From Patellifolia procumbens (lineage: Eukaryota; Streptophyta; Magnoliopsida; Caryophyllales; Amaranthaceae), in the NCBI GenBank assembly GCA_947645195.1, contig CANSGD010001038.1, positions 310,001-374,000 on the forward strand: 64,000 nt of DNA. Direction: 5' to 3'. Each line of letters starts with the position of its first letter. Within the stretch, counting starts at the first letter, position 1. The position numbers and the translations under genes were made by a program. A model generated the notes under the pieces. That model saw only the letters and a program-made list of their open reading frames with translations. It was not told the origin of the DNA and searched no databases. Shown here one piece after another: positions 1-11,645 of the stretch.

Positions 1-1092
1 GATGGCATCGGGTGGACTTGCCCGATCGGGTGCTAGGGTTGCGGCCCCGATCGGGTGGATACTGCCCGATTCCATCGGGTGAAGCTCTATTTACTGACGC
101 TGGAAACTTTTTCCCAAACCCGATCGGGCGGCCCTTTGCCCAATCGGGTGGACGACACGGGGATGCGATTTTCGTTATTTCCCCACTCTATCTTATTGTT
201 TTCTTAGAAACTATAAATACTTTTTTAGGTTGTTTTTATTTGTATCTTTTATTCTATGGAACATTTAGAGAGCTCTTAGCCTAGTTTTTCATTGTCTTTC
301 ATTGTAGAAGAGATTCAAGTACTAATTCAATTCAATTAAAGTTTCCGCTTTCCGTCAATTTGGTAATCGTCTTTCTTATTGTTTAATTCTTATATCTCAA
401 TTGCTATAGTTTAATTGCTTATTATCCAATTAGTTCATGATGCAATTGTTAGGGTTTTCGATTAGTTTTGTTATTGTTAATTCAATCATGTCTGAGTAGT
501 TCTCTTTCTAGGGTGTTAGTTAGGGAAGCCATGTTTATACCATGATTTTTATTTAGACTTCTATTGATTTCTAGGGCTTGATTAGAGTGATTGTGGTGTG
601 GTTTGTTCTTAATTAGTGATTAATGTTAGTGGCCAATTTCATTGATTGCTTGTGGTTAATAGTTGTTTGCACAGATCCGTCTTATGACTAGAGGCCTAGG
701 ACACATTAGTAGTTCTGATTACGTTAGTGAACATGCGGCGTATGTTGAACTATGAGCGTTGAGTCTTAACCATAGCTCAACACATGCTCTAATCCCTCGA
801 CTCTTGACCTAGGTTTCGATAGTTGTTGACCTTGTTTGATTGGTATAAGCATGGTGGACCGACCTAATACCCTAGGCTTTTATTCCATAGTTAAATCCTC
901 GACTTAATTCGTATTCTTTAGCTTACTCATTAGTTTAGTTAATTCTCCATATTTTCATCTTAAGTAGTTAGTTAATTGAATATTAATATAGAAACTCTGT
1001 CTCCCTGCGGATTCGACCCTGCTTCCACTGACTACCTTAGTTAGAGGACCGTAGGTTTATCTTTGAATAGGTGATACGACTAAAACCTATCA
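1..1092 (+). mobile_element. 3' part of an Athila-type (Ty3/gypsy) LTR
   Basis: This looks like the downstream part of a long terminal repeat; its 5' end lies outside the window. A TATA-like ACTATAAATAC sits near 210, followed by a long AT-rich R/U5. The LTR ends in CTATCA at 1087-1092, six bases before a primer-binding site. The first 170 bases contain several copies of the self-complementary core CCCGATCGGG. The window does not show a second LTR, so the element is incomplete. The LTR assignment rests on its position next to the primer site and the Athila-like gag. Confidence 0.75.
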
Positions 1093-1097
1093 AATTT

Positions 1098-1115
1098 TGG
1101 CGCCGTTGCCGGGGA
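1098..1115 (+). other. Primer-binding site for tRNA-Asp
   Basis: TGGCGCCGTTGCCGGGGA is the exact complement of the 3' end of plant tRNA-Asp, including CCA. It begins six bases after the presumed LTR end. This primer is the one typically used by Athila/Tat elements. It fixes the element's orientation as plus. Confidence 0.85.
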
Positions 1116-1229
1116 GACGGCTAGTTTTCTAGTTTTTATTCGATTAATTAGCGTACTTCTCTTTGCCTCATTGGAACCCCCCGTTCCAATTGAGGCCGTT
1201 CTTACGGTTATCTTGTCGTTTTCTCTTAT

Positions 1230-2819
1230 ATGTCCATGTATCAAAAGAAAACTCACATTATTCCTGGAGATCCCGACACAGAAGCAATACTTCGGGATCT
1301 TAGAGCAGAATTTGACCAAGAGAAGCCAGATTCAGAGATTTTTACCTTACCAATGGCGAAGTCACTGAAATCTTATGGGGTGCCTAATCCTGAAGGCATA
1401 CCCACAGGTCCACTGATGCCCACTATTGCTGCGAACAATTTTGAAATCAAACCTGCACTAATTAATATGGTGCAGCAGAATCAGTTTAGTGGGCATCCTT
1501 ATGAAGATCCGGCCAACCATCTGCAGAGATTCCAACAACTCTACAGGACTGTTAAACATCAAGGAGTCACACCTGAGCAGCTGAAGGTTATGTTATTTGA
1601 GTTCTCACTCAGAGACAAGGCTCAGAGGTGGTTCAGCGATATCACTGAGACAGAATGGCCGACGATTTCTGCTGCATTTCTACATGAGTATTACCCTCCC
1701 ACAAAAACAACAGAAATCAGGAACAAGTTGGCCACATTTTCCCAAGAGCCAGATGAGACATTGAGGGAAGCGTGGACTAGATTCAGAGACCTACAGAGGG
1801 AATGTCCACATCATAATATGGATAAGTGGTTTCTGACGCAGACTTTTTATAATGGTCTGCAGCCTCAGACGAAGAAGAGTACTGTTGATTCGTCTGCAGG
1901 AGGAGTATTTTTATACAAGGCAGTTGTTGAGGGTTATGACTTCCTAGCAAATCTTGCAGCCAATGACCATTCATAATCTAGGAGTTTGACTAAGAAGGTG
2001 CTTGAAGTTGACGTTATTTCATTGCTTACATCTCAGATGGCGCAACTCACTCAGCAGCTAATGAAGTCCTCTAGTTCAACACCTCCGCCAATGAGCATCA
2101 ACGCTATGTCAGCGGTTGCACCCATCACCTCATCTTACTGCGAGGTGTGTGGTATTCAGGGTCATTTCGGCCATGATTGTCAGTTCAGTCAGAATCAGAT
2201 GGAGCAGGCTAATGCTTTTCAACAAAGACAACCCAATAACCCCTACTCCAACACATTCAATCCTGGTTGGAAAGACAACCCACTTCTTTCCTATAGAAGC
2301 AACAATGTTCAAAACCCACAGCCACAAAATTCCTACCATCCCCCACAAAATTCCTATCAACCTCCACATCACAACCCAAAACCCAACTACTACCACAACC
2401 AAGGGAATTCTCACAATCCCCCTGGTTTCCAAAGACCTGCTCATCAGAATTATCAGCCAGCACCACAAAATACAACCCCACAAGAGCCTAGCAATTCTGA
2501 ACTGATGAAACTAATATTGTCTATGCAAAAGACAAATGAGGAAACACAGAAGTCCCAAGAGAAGCACATAAAACTTCTCGAGACTCAGATTGCTCAGTTG
2601 GCAGAAACTAATGCTCAGAGGCAGCAGGGACAATTGCCGGGGAAACCTACACATAGGGAGCAAGCAAATGCCGTTACTCTTCGTAGTGGCACTGCTTATG
2701 CTGCTCCTCCTATGCCCGTTGATGATGATACTGTCCCTAGCAAGGAGAAGGAGGTAGTAGAGAAGGAATTGGAGAAGAATCCAACGTTTGATGTCGAAGT
2801 GTCTGAAACAGCTGAATAG
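1230..2819 (+). pseudogene. Athila gag (broken)
   Basis: Retrotransposon Gag, which packages the element's RNA. Reading starts at ATG 1230 (MSMYQKKTHIIPGD). The capsid-like retrotrans_gag core covers about residues 75-230, with the motif FLHEYYPPTKTTEIRNKLATF. The same frame continues after an in-frame TAA at 1974-1976. It then enters a Gln/Pro/Asn-rich region with a zinc knuckle (CEVCGIQGHFGHDC, about 2138-2179). A further stop, TAG, lies at 2817-2819. One frame with two nonsense codons indicates decay, not two genes. Confidence 0.85.
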
Positions 2820-3300
2820 GCAGAAAAGAAGAAGGAGAAGGAGAAGGTTTCTGATACACCTTTTTCACCAAGGTTGCCTTTTCCTCATCGAATGCAAAAG
2901 TCCAAGGTGGATCAACAACTTGGTAAGTTCTTGGCTATGGTCAAGAACCTTGAGGTAACGGTTCCTTTCACTGAACTTACTTCTCAAGTGCCTGTCTATG
3001 CTACGTTTTTGAAGGAGATGATCACAAAAAAGAGAGATTTTGGTGGGGTAGATAGAGTCGCACTCACTGAAGAGTGTAGTGCCGTTTTGCCAAAATAAAT
3101 CTCCACCTAAATTGAAAGATCTGGGTAGCTTTTCCATCCATTGTCATGTAGGTGCACTTTTTATTGATAAAGCATTATGTGATTTAGGTGCATCTGTGTC
3201 TGTCATGCCTTTGTCTGTCTGTAATAAACTGAATATGGGGCACTTAAGTGCACTCAAATTACTTTGCAGATGGCTGACCGCTCTAAAACAACTCACATAA
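2820..3300 (+). pseudogene. Athila gag C-terminus and protease fragment
   Basis: Continues the gag frame (LPFPHRMQKSKVDQQLGKFL, about 2874-2933) to a stop at 3096-3098. It then shifts frame near 3095 into an aspartic-protease segment. The active-site-like motif there is ALCDLGASVSVMPLSV (about 3175-3222; family consensus D-(L/T)-G-A-S). In a third frame, MADRSKTTH just before 3297 matches the usual protease continuation. The sequence then stops abruptly at unrelated AT-rich DNA. Reverse transcriptase, RNase H and integrase are missing. Confidence 0.8.
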
Positions 3301-4918
3301 TGAATTGTTGCTTCAAGAGATAATTAGTTTATAAATTATTTATTATTATGGGTTGACTTGCTTTAAATAGGGTTAAGCTTTATAATTTTCAAGCTTGAGT
3401 TCATAGTTAGCATGATGATGATATTTATTTAGTCATTATTTTTCTATTCACAAAATTCTTTTATTAATGCTAGAATATTGTTTATCCTAAGAATTAACAT
3501 TAGTTTGTTAATCTTTTAAATTACATGTCTTTACTCAATCGAATTAGGCACAACTATTTTAACTATTATATTATTTTGAGACTAAATTATTGATTATATA
3601 ATATTAATTTCACTTTATGATTCGTTTAAGTTTTAATAATTGAATAATTGGTTTTCATAATAATATCACGTTTAAATGAACATCCAATTTTTAGTTACTA
3701 TTTCCACATTACTTTATTAACATAAAACGATAACTATTTTATCCTTCATAAAAACTATATTAATTAGAATATGCATGTTAAACTTTGGAAGCTAATATTT
3801 TCAATGACGTTAATAGAAATCGTTAATAAACTCACTTTATAAAAGTTATGCTATTTACTAGAATCCCTTAGCAACCTAAAACTCTAATAAATAAAGTATA
3901 TTTATATTATAGTTATAATGGATTCACATGACGGAAATGAATCGTAAATTATTAATAAGACTTTTAACTCGTGACTAGATTAAAAGGAAAGGATATTACA
4001 GCCTTCCCCGGTGTTCAAGAATATTAAGCAGGAAACGAGGTAACGTCTACTGCTAACACCCGCAATCACCTTCCAACTATGTTTTATGATAATGCTTTGT
4101 TTTGATGACGTTATTTATGGATTGCGGGACATGAGATGTTATTATAAATGTTTTCTGTAAATGGTTTGATCATAATAAGATATAAAACATGATAAAGAAA
4201 AGTGAAAGATGGTTCTTGGCAGTATTCTGTTCTGTTGGTCGTGCACGTTCCATTCTGGCGGCTCTGTCACCTGTTGTTGGGTCCGTAATATGTTATTATA
4301 TATTTATATGCCACCTTCTGTTGGGGAATAATAATTCCCTGTGGCACGCCACCTTCTGTTGGAGGACTTTGTGTTCTCTGTGGCCTATGTTATGTTATAC
4401 TTGCCAAGTTACCAATATGATCGATATCTTAACTCTGTTAATGAAGGTAATATGAAATGATATTTCTGGATGAACTATTTCTGTATATGTTAACTGTTTT
4501 CAAATGGATTTTACGCTATTTCTCTTCTCTCTGTTTTACAAATAAAATGAATTGAAATGAATTTACGATGTTAGGGTAGTATGTTACTGAGCCTCGGCTC
4601 ATGACATTTTGTTTTCTTGTTTTAGATACTGATGGGGATGACGACACCGCGTAGAAGCGAGGAATATGTTTAGTTTTAAATTACGTAACTATTATGGTCA
4701 TGTTATCTAACTACTTAACGGTCAAACTACTAGCTCTCAGTTAAACACTTTTATGTATTAAATACGTTATTTTAATATTAGTAATGTTTATGTTTTATGT
4801 CGCCTTGTATTGTCCAACTGGAGAATACGGCAGTAACGCACCGACTGTCTAGGACTTCCGCTGCTAATATCAGACTAATTAACTTAATAATTATAATTAG
4901 AAGTCGGGGCGTTACAAA
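3298..4918 (+). mobile_element. LTR fragment, same family as the one at 54772-58070
   Basis: Non-coding, AT-rich sequence whose last about 1 kb resembles 56700-58070. Shared landmarks are GGATTCACATGACG, GAGGTAACGTCTACT, TGTTACTG(A/G)GCCTCGGCTCATGAC and a GCGTAGAAG(C/T)GAGGA box. It ends TCGGGGCGTTACA at 4906-4918, the ending style of many plant gypsy LTRs. It begins where the Athila protease breaks off. No TG start or target duplication is clear, so it may be a truncated solo LTR. A short direct repeat (GCCACCTTCTGTTGG, 4310 and 4349) replaces the minisatellite seen in the other copy. Confidence 0.6.
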
Positions 4919-5395
4919 ATCACCCTAAAACAACCGGCTACCACCCGAAACCACTCTAAAACCACCTCCACTAACCGAAACCACCCTAAAACAACCACCC
5001 TAAAACGGCCGGCCACCACACGACACCGCCCTAAAATAACCCTCCACCACCCTCCACCACCCTAAACCCCCCCCCCCCCAAAACTGAAACCACCCTAAAA
5101 ACACCCCCCACCATACAAAACCACCCTAAACCCCCCCCCCAAATTGAAACATCCCTAAAACAACCACCCACCAACCGGAACCGCCCTAAAACAACCACCC
5201 ACCAGCCGAAACCACCTTAAACAAACCACCCACCACCCTGTAACAGTCGAACACCACTGGAAACCGCCCTAAAATAACCCCCCACCACCCGAAACACCCT
5301 TAAACCACCCCCACCAATCGAAACCACCCTAAAACAATCGGCCACCACCTGAAACCACCCTAAAACAACCCCCACCACCTGAAAACACCCCGTGG
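4919..5395 (+). repeat. C-rich minisatellite with CCCTAAA in each unit
   Basis: About 480 bases of degenerate 30-40-base units of the form ACCACCCTAAAACAACC-CACC-ACCGAAACC, nearly without G on the plus strand. Each unit contains the heptamer CCCTAAA or a near version. No coding frame is supported. It starts directly at the LTR end and is followed by a G-rich stretch. Confidence 0.75.
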
Positions 5396-5460
5396 CGGCG
5401 TGAATGTGGCAGTGGGGGGTTCCGGTGGTGGTAACGGTGGGGGTGGGGAGGGGTGGACTT
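5396..5460 (+). repeat. G-rich tract after the C-rich minisatellite
   Basis: GTGGCGGCG, GTGGTGGTAACGGTGGGG and GTGGGGAGGGG-like runs cover about 60 bases, reversing the strand skew of the preceding 480 bases. It has at least four runs of three or more G, so a G-quadruplex is possible by inspection. No protein-coding reading is supported. Confidence 0.45.
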
Positions 5461-6243
5461 GTTTTTTTTTTTTAAATAAAAGTTTCTTAAGTTTTTTAAG
5501 AAAATTTGATTATTTAAAAATAAAATAACAAACTGACCAATTGCAGAGCGCCACGTGGCATTGTTAACCTACTATCAGGTTATCATTTTACCTAGGACTA
5601 ATATTGAAAGATACCCTAAATACTTGAGATTATTTTGGGAATTACTAAAGGTGGGACTAATTAGGGAAGACATGCAATAGTTAGGATTATTCCTGTTAAT
5701 TTTCCCAACAAAAAACAGGAAACCACAAAAAGTGGTTTTCATTTTTCAGTTGCCAGTTTTCAAAATTATCATGTTTTCAATAAGTTTGACTAATTTAGAT
5801 TTATTATATGACATATATCATATGGCTTGCAAAACGAAAAACCAAAAGATTGAAAACTACAGTAATACTGATCAAATAATTTTTAGATACTTCCTAGCAT
5901 ATAAAGGTATATCCCAATTAAACAGTCTCTCAAAATCCAAGCCACTCGGTCATGACAATCAAACATTAGAGACCAACTGCTGCCCTGAACCAGAATTTAC
6001 AAGATCAATTTAATTTATCAAATGACCATATTTGCCAATGAAAAAGGTATCCTTAGAAAGATTACATCTTGAATTTTCTAGAACATATAAACTTCACCTT
6101 ATCTCTATTATATAAGGGAGTAGGAGGTGAACACCAAAAATAAATAAAAAATAAATTAAATAAAATCGAAGACATCTTAACCACTTCATTAATTACATAA
6201 TCAATTAAATTACTAATTAAAATTTTAAAATCTTTAGACACAT
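5461..6243. other. Unassigned AT-rich intergenic sequence
   Basis: No gene or paired repeat recognised. A G-box-like CACGTGG lies at about 5553-5559, without a gene placed to use it. The 93-codon open frame at 5732-6013 has no recognisable domain and is probably chance. Confidence 0.5.
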
Positions 6244-6863
6244 CCATTGGCGGAGCTAGAATTTCAAAGTCGGGGTGCACTATTAAAGTGAAAAAACATA
6301 GCAATCTTTAAAACACGTGATTGGGACATATCCAGAAAACATACCCCCACTTCACAAAAATTGTTAAATTTTATAGTTTGATGCTATTCACAAATCTGGC
6401 TTTTTACATTGGATGTAATTTATATATAATGAACTATCCAAATATAAAATATTAATAAATAATGCTAAAATAAGGAAGAACTGTATTATATGCAAAAATA
6501 CTAAAAGTAAAAGTTAATAACAAAGAAGTCACAAAAATAATCGGGGTAAAACGGAGGAAAGCAAAAACAATTACAAAAGAGAAAAGAGAGAAAACAAGTA
6601 AATAAAAGGAATGAGAAAGAGAAGAACAATGTTCAAGAAGAATAAAAAAGAAAGAAAGCAAAAATTGATGACAAGAAGACTAGAACTTATGACCTCCATG
6701 CACTTACTCTTAAGTTCAATGCAACTTAACCAACTATGCTATCATCTTTTTATGAGTAAGAGAGGAGATTTTATTCTTAGTACACTGTTTAGTTTTATTC
6801 CTTCCCAAAGATCCGATTTTTTTAGAAATGAGGGAGCGCGTGCACCCCCTAGCTCCGCCTATG
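6244..6863. mobile_element. TIR element with GGCGGAGCTAG ends
   Basis: The left end reads CATTGGCGGAGCTAG, followed by a GGGGTGCAC block. The right end is the inverted GTGCACCCCCTAGCTCCGCCTATG. The 620-base interior has no transposase. Similar CA-TGGCGGA termini are common on plant hAT-like MITEs, and the element at 24110 has a related end. The flanks do not give a clean 8-base duplication, so the exact ends and superfamily are uncertain. Confidence 0.6.
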
Positions 6864-6956
6864 CACACACTGCATGCATATGTAACTAGTAAAGATCATA
6901 TAAAGAAACTAAAAATACCCTAAATATTCCTACCATTTACATGCAAACATAAATAT

Positions 6957-7256
6957 ACTTAGGCCCTGTTGAGTTCAACTTATTTTTAGTGAACTGAACT
7001 TAATTTTACTGAACTAAACTTATTTCTACTAAACTGAACTAAATTTACTTTTACCGAATTAAACTTATTTTTACTGTTTGATCATGTTTTTTTTTTCTTT
7101 GCACTACTTATTTTTACTGAACCGAACTTATTTTTACTAAACTGAACTTATATTTGGTGAAGTGGATTTATTTTCACTGGACTGAACTTATTTTAACTAA
7201 ACTGAATTATTTTTACTGAATATTATTATTTTAAGGTCAACTGAACAAGGCCTTAG
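6957..7256. mobile_element. MITE with an internal CTGAACT minisatellite
   Basis: Ends are CTTAGGCCCTGTTGAGTT at the left and the inverted AACTGAACAAGGCCTTAG at the right. The interior is a tandem array of about 20-base units (ACTGAACTTATTTTTACTAA and variants). It belongs to the same loose family as the repeats at 31184 and 43344-46324. No coding capacity. Confidence 0.6.
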
Positions 7257-7674
7257 AAAGTAGTAACTAAGAATTAGTACCTTGGATAATAATTCATAAA
7301 AATAAGATCAATATTTTCCAAAGCATCTCCAACCTAGCTAATTGGTTTGATTTACGAGAACCTCATTCATTCAAACATGAGAATCTCAACATTCATGAAG
7401 ATGTATCTCAGTTATACCAATTCGTAAATGCAACATGACACTCAAAAGTCAAAACTAAAAATAGCCTCATAACCCTGAACTCCAATTCATGAGTCTAAGT
7501 AATTGATAAATTTTCAATATCTACAACTTTAATAAACTTTAGAACAGTGTATTAGTAAACTTTAGATCAAAGATCATTAGAGTGAAGAGATTTAACTCTT
7601 ATTTGAACTTTTAAATGACGATATATATTAACCAAGGAGGGGAAATAAGAGACAACGAAATGAGGTCTAATTCC
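7257..7674. other. No feature recognised
   Basis: About 420 bases of AT-rich sequence between two transposons. I see no gene, no paired repeat and no tandem array. Confidence 0.5.
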
Positions 7675-8303
7675 CGAGTTAAGCCTATATAGGCTACATT
7701 TAAGTACTAACATTTGGCATTTTTCACTCTTTAGGTACTCACTTTTTTTCCTCATCATTTGAGTACTCAATTAGCCTATCTGACAATTTTATATATTTAA
7801 TGTTAAAAAGTTACTACCTTTGGTTAACATATTAACACCTTGAGTTAGGTTAATGAATAAAAATATATTTTAATCTCTGAATTAACGAATTCTGCCGTAA
7901 AAAAACTCTTAGCACCCTTTTGTACTTCGTTTTTCTGCCTTCTTCCTCCATTCTCTACCTGGCTTCAATCCACAATTGACAGTGTTATCATTCAATCTTC
8001 ATTGAATTTATGTTCTTGTATTCTGATTTTTTCTCATAATTGAGTGGTTTGTGTTGCGAATTTGGGTTTAGTGTTTGTAAAAAAAATCAATTTGTAGCCA
8101 TAATTTTGGGTTGTTTTAGGCCAATTTTGGCTTTAGATTGTTGAACACTATTTATTTAAGTGAATTTTAATTCAATAGTGCTGAGATTGAGATAGTGTTT
8201 GAACACTGATCAATTTTGGGTTGATTAGTTCTAGAATTTAAGTAAATTTTAGTTTGTTATCTATTTATCTAAAGAACATGCTAATTTAATTCGATAGTGC
8301 TAA

Positions 8304-8696
8304 GTAGGGGTGTTAATGAGCCGAGCCGAGCCCGAGCTTGGGGTCGCTCAAGCTTGGCTCGTTATAATTTGCTCGAACTCGAGTCGAACTCGAGCTTTTT
8401 CGAGTTTCGATTATCAAGTCCAAGTTACACAAAACTCGACTTGGGTTCAAAAATTATAACAAAATAAAGTATATTTATAAGATATAATATATTATAACTA
8501 AGTTTATTTATTTTTCCTAGACTTATTAAAAATATTCTACTAATATTTGAGGTCACTATGTTAAAAAATATGATTAAAAAAAATATTTCGAGCCTGTTCA
8601 CGAACTTCTCGAGCCGAACATGGCTGTGCTCGGCTTGTGAAAATTTCGAGCCGAACTCGAGCAGCTCGCGAACAGGGTAAGCTCATTAACACCCCT
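8304..8696. mobile_element. hAT-type MITE inside the Mutator-like element
   Basis: The ends AGGGGTGTTAATGAGC and GCTCATTAACACCCCT are inverted. The flanks AGTGCTAA (8296-8303) and AGTGCTGA (8697-8704) form an 8-base duplication with one mismatch, as expected for hAT. The interior is rich in GAGCTCGA/CTCGAGC words and has no coding capacity. It lies between the TIRs of the 7675-10532 element, so it inserted later. Confidence 0.8.
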
Positions 8697-9253
8697 AGTG
8701 CTGAGATTGAGATAGAGCTGCCATAATTTTGCATAATTGATATTTATTGGGAAGCAATTGAATTTAAGGAAATTGAAGGAATTAAAAGAAACCAATTGAA
8801 GCAGGAAAAGGACGTCTCTAAGGAAATTTAGAAAAACCTGGGTAATCCAATTGATTACACTTTAATCCAAACCTTCAGCAAATATTTTTAGCTTCATAAA
8901 TGGGGGAAGAATAGGATCACAGTGGTATATTGGTATTTGGTGGGAAGTGTACTATAAGCTTCATTTATATTACTGCAATGGAAAAAACCAATGGAAGATG
9001 ACAATGACTGCTAAGTAGAGGGAGTATGTGGCAATTATCTATATGACTTGTTCTCTTACTAAGCCTACTTATTGTAAGCTTTAGTAACAGAGTAACAGGT
9101 AGGCATTCTTTATTTCAACTAAAATAGGAACAACATATATGCAATTGTTATGATGTAGGGAAAACTAAGATCAATTCTGGTTATTTTCCTATCTTTTATT
9201 GTGCCATTAATTGTTTTAATATAGAACGTGTCCTTATATTACTTTTTAAACAG

Positions 9254-9936
9254 ATGGATGATGTTCCGATGTCCATGATTGTGCATTATACTGGTAGATG
9301 GGAGTACAAGCCAAAGTTTGAGTACGTTGGCGGCAAGGTCAAAGTATTTGATGATCTCCTTGATGACATGAATGCTAATTATTTTAGAAGGGTGATTGAC
9401 AACTTAGGGTGTAATGACATTATCAAATTACACTATTGTGATTCTGTAAAGAATATTAATACTGGAGTAAGATTCCTCTGCTATGAAGACTCGGTATTTT
9501 CAGAATTTCTAAGTTTGCTAGCTACGTATAGAGTTATGGAAGTGTTCATTGAACTGAGCATGAGGATGATGATCATGATCAAACAAGTCAGGGGTTTGTC
9601 AACTTAGATACAAACTTGGAAGCATTTCAAGATTGGGGAGGGGAGGACCACAATACAAATTCTTTTGAGGAAGTTTACCGGGAACTAGTTGAGGAGTGTG
9701 AAGAACCAAATGAGGACAATCAAGAAGATGATTATGATGAGGAAGGAAGCGATAATGAAGATGATGAGATAAGAGAAGCTAGACAAAAAATTAAGGCTGA
9801 GAAGAAACTTGAGATGGACTTGATAAGTGAAATACAATCCATTGAAAGGCTTTCCAAGAGAAGCCATCAACATGATTTTCATGAAGAAGGTAGTGACTAT
9901 AGTATTGCCATGTTTCAGTTGCTAAGAAAATATTGA
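9254..9936 (+). pseudogene. PB1-like N-terminal part of a MULE protein
   Basis: Two frames make one protein. Frame 1 runs 9254-9607 (MDDVPMSMIVHYTGRWEYKP, then FEYVGGKVKVFDDLLDDMN and IIKLHYCDSV). After a frameshift near 9605 the second frame runs 9616-9936 as an acidic, coiled-coil-like stretch (EDNQEDDYDEEGSDNEDDE). The first block resembles, from memory, the PB1-like N-terminal domain of plant Mutator-transposase-related proteins. SWIM and catalytic domains are absent. Its location between Mutator-like TIRs supports a transposon origin. Confidence 0.65.
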
Positions 9937-10532
9937 TTGATAATTCTACTGATGTGTTTTCTTATTTTAATCATTCCCCAATTAGTTTAATTTTCTGATA
10001 ACAGGTGCTTTTTATGCTTTTTAGGTAAGAAGTTTTGGAACTTGTTTCGGTTGCAACCCATGCGATATAGAAATTAACAAAGATAACAACGCGATAAAGG
10101 AAGTTTTGGATATGAACTTTATTTTGGCATTAAATCTGTCATGTACGGAGTATTTTTTCTATGAGAAGTGTGTCATGTATGAACTAATTTTTGAAGGAGG
10201 AATATGTGAATCACAGAGTAACTTTTCTTGGAGGATTTTGATCCATGTACAAAGTAAATTTGATTGCATGATTTTGGTCTATTGAATGATATTCACGATA
10301 TAGTAGGAAGGAGTACATTAGACTTTTGGGCTACAAACGTAGTTTTTGAATTCCAGGTTCTTTTACATTCATTTTATGCAATTTTCTTAAAAAGAAAATG
10401 TAGTGTGGGTATAGGTGAGTTAGTTAACTGATAAAAAAATAGTCAATAAGTACCTAAAGGGTGAAACAAAATAAGTGAGTACCTAAAAGGTGAAATTTAT
10501 CAAATGTTAGTACCTAAACGTAGGCTTAACTC

Positions 10533-11392
10533 TCTAATTTCCTCCCCTAAAATATAATTTTAAGTAACAATGAACTTATAATATACTTTCCTATACAAAG
10601 ACATGTATACACATTAAATATCGGCCTACATCACACTCGAACATGTCATTTTTGTAACTATTTTAAAAATGAAAGAAGGAAGATTTAAACTCATGATTCA
10701 TTACTTTAAACATACAAACTCTACCACCATACTATATCGTCTTTTGTTATTAATTTTTACTTTAATTATTAAACCCTTAGAATTGAAAAATAATTTAAAA
10801 AATTATATGATCTTGTTACTCTCTCTTTTTTTGTTGCAAAAGAGGGGTTATAAAATTATGATAAATAAATGTGTAAGTTTCAAACTCTTGACAACAAAAG
10901 GTACCGACCGAAAAAAACTTGTTTAAATATGGAGGAAGTGCTTTAACACATCACATATACAAGGTTAGAAGTGCACGCCATGCGTGTACCATATAAGAAT
11001 TATATGTAAACCTTGACAAAATTGTGAGAAACAAAATATCAAAAGCTGAACACTTAAAAGAAAAAAAAAATTAACTTACGCATTATATATGTGATTACAT
11101 ATAACATAGATAATTAGCAGACTATTATGTCTCTATCATCCCATGTAAGGAAAAAAGGGAGAAAAAAACTTGCATTTATAGCCATCTTAAATATCAATAT
11201 GGGAGGGTTGTTCAACCAACCTCCACATTGCTACTACGTTTCCCACTTTTGCTACATTTTAGCAGTTATGTCTCCTATCCAGCCTGGCTTTAATTTTTAC
11301 CATTTTCACCAACAAACGACCACTAATTGACCTCTGTTTTTCCTTCCAAGTAAGGGTTAAAACTTAAAAACATGTAATTAACAAAAAAATTA
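10533..11392. other. No gene recognised
   Basis: AT-rich intergenic stretch. Short frames at 10669-10926 and 11127-11330 have no recognisable domain or exon context. I see nothing more specific. Confidence 0.5.
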
Positions 11393-11645
11393 AGTGCCCG
11401 TTCGATATCAATGTGATTTTCTATTTTTTGGTTTTTTGATTTTCAAAATTATATGATATATTTATTGGAAAAAAATTAGTCATATTTATTGAAAATATGA
11501 TAATTTTGAAAACATTATATCTCTATATTGGCCTACATAAAAGCTGACAACTAAAAAAGAAAAATCATTTTTCAGTTTCGTGCTTTTTGATTTTTAATTT
11601 GAAAAAAATAAAAACTGAAAATAAAAAATGATAACGAACAAGGTC
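11393..11645. mobile_element. Probable MITE with GCCCGTTCG / CGAACAAGG ends
   Basis: The left end AGTGCCCGTTCGATATCA is partly inverted at the right end (TGATAACGAACAAGGTCA). T-rich blocks follow inward on one side and A-rich blocks on the other, giving an imperfect hairpin of about 250 bases. The target duplication is not clear, so the superfamily is open. Confidence 0.45.

Larger units (their letters stand above)
7675..10532 (+). mobile_element. Mutator-like element with about 100-base TIRs
   Basis: The left end GAGTTAAGCCTA-TA, with GTACTAACATTTG and CTCTTTAGGTACTCACTT (7676-7750), is repeated inverted at 10435-10532. Flanking 9-mers TCTAATTCC (7666-7674) and TCTAATTTC (10533-10541) match at 8 of 9 positions, the duplication length of Mutator. 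Inside are a broken transposase-like gene (9254-9936) and a nested hAT MITE (8304-8696). At 2.86 kb it is far shorter than an autonomous element, and no catalytic MULE domain was seen. Confidence 0.75.

Noticed and set aside
1098..1115. tRNA-Asp gene
   Set aside because: Only the complement of the tRNA 3' end is present, directly after an LTR; it is a primer-binding site.
4919..5395. Interstitial telomere tract
   Set aside because: CCCTAAA words are present but not in head-to-tail 7-base arrays; they are embedded in 30-40-base units.
5732..6013. 93-codon frame
   Set aside because: No domain, no splice context, AT-rich composition like its surroundings.
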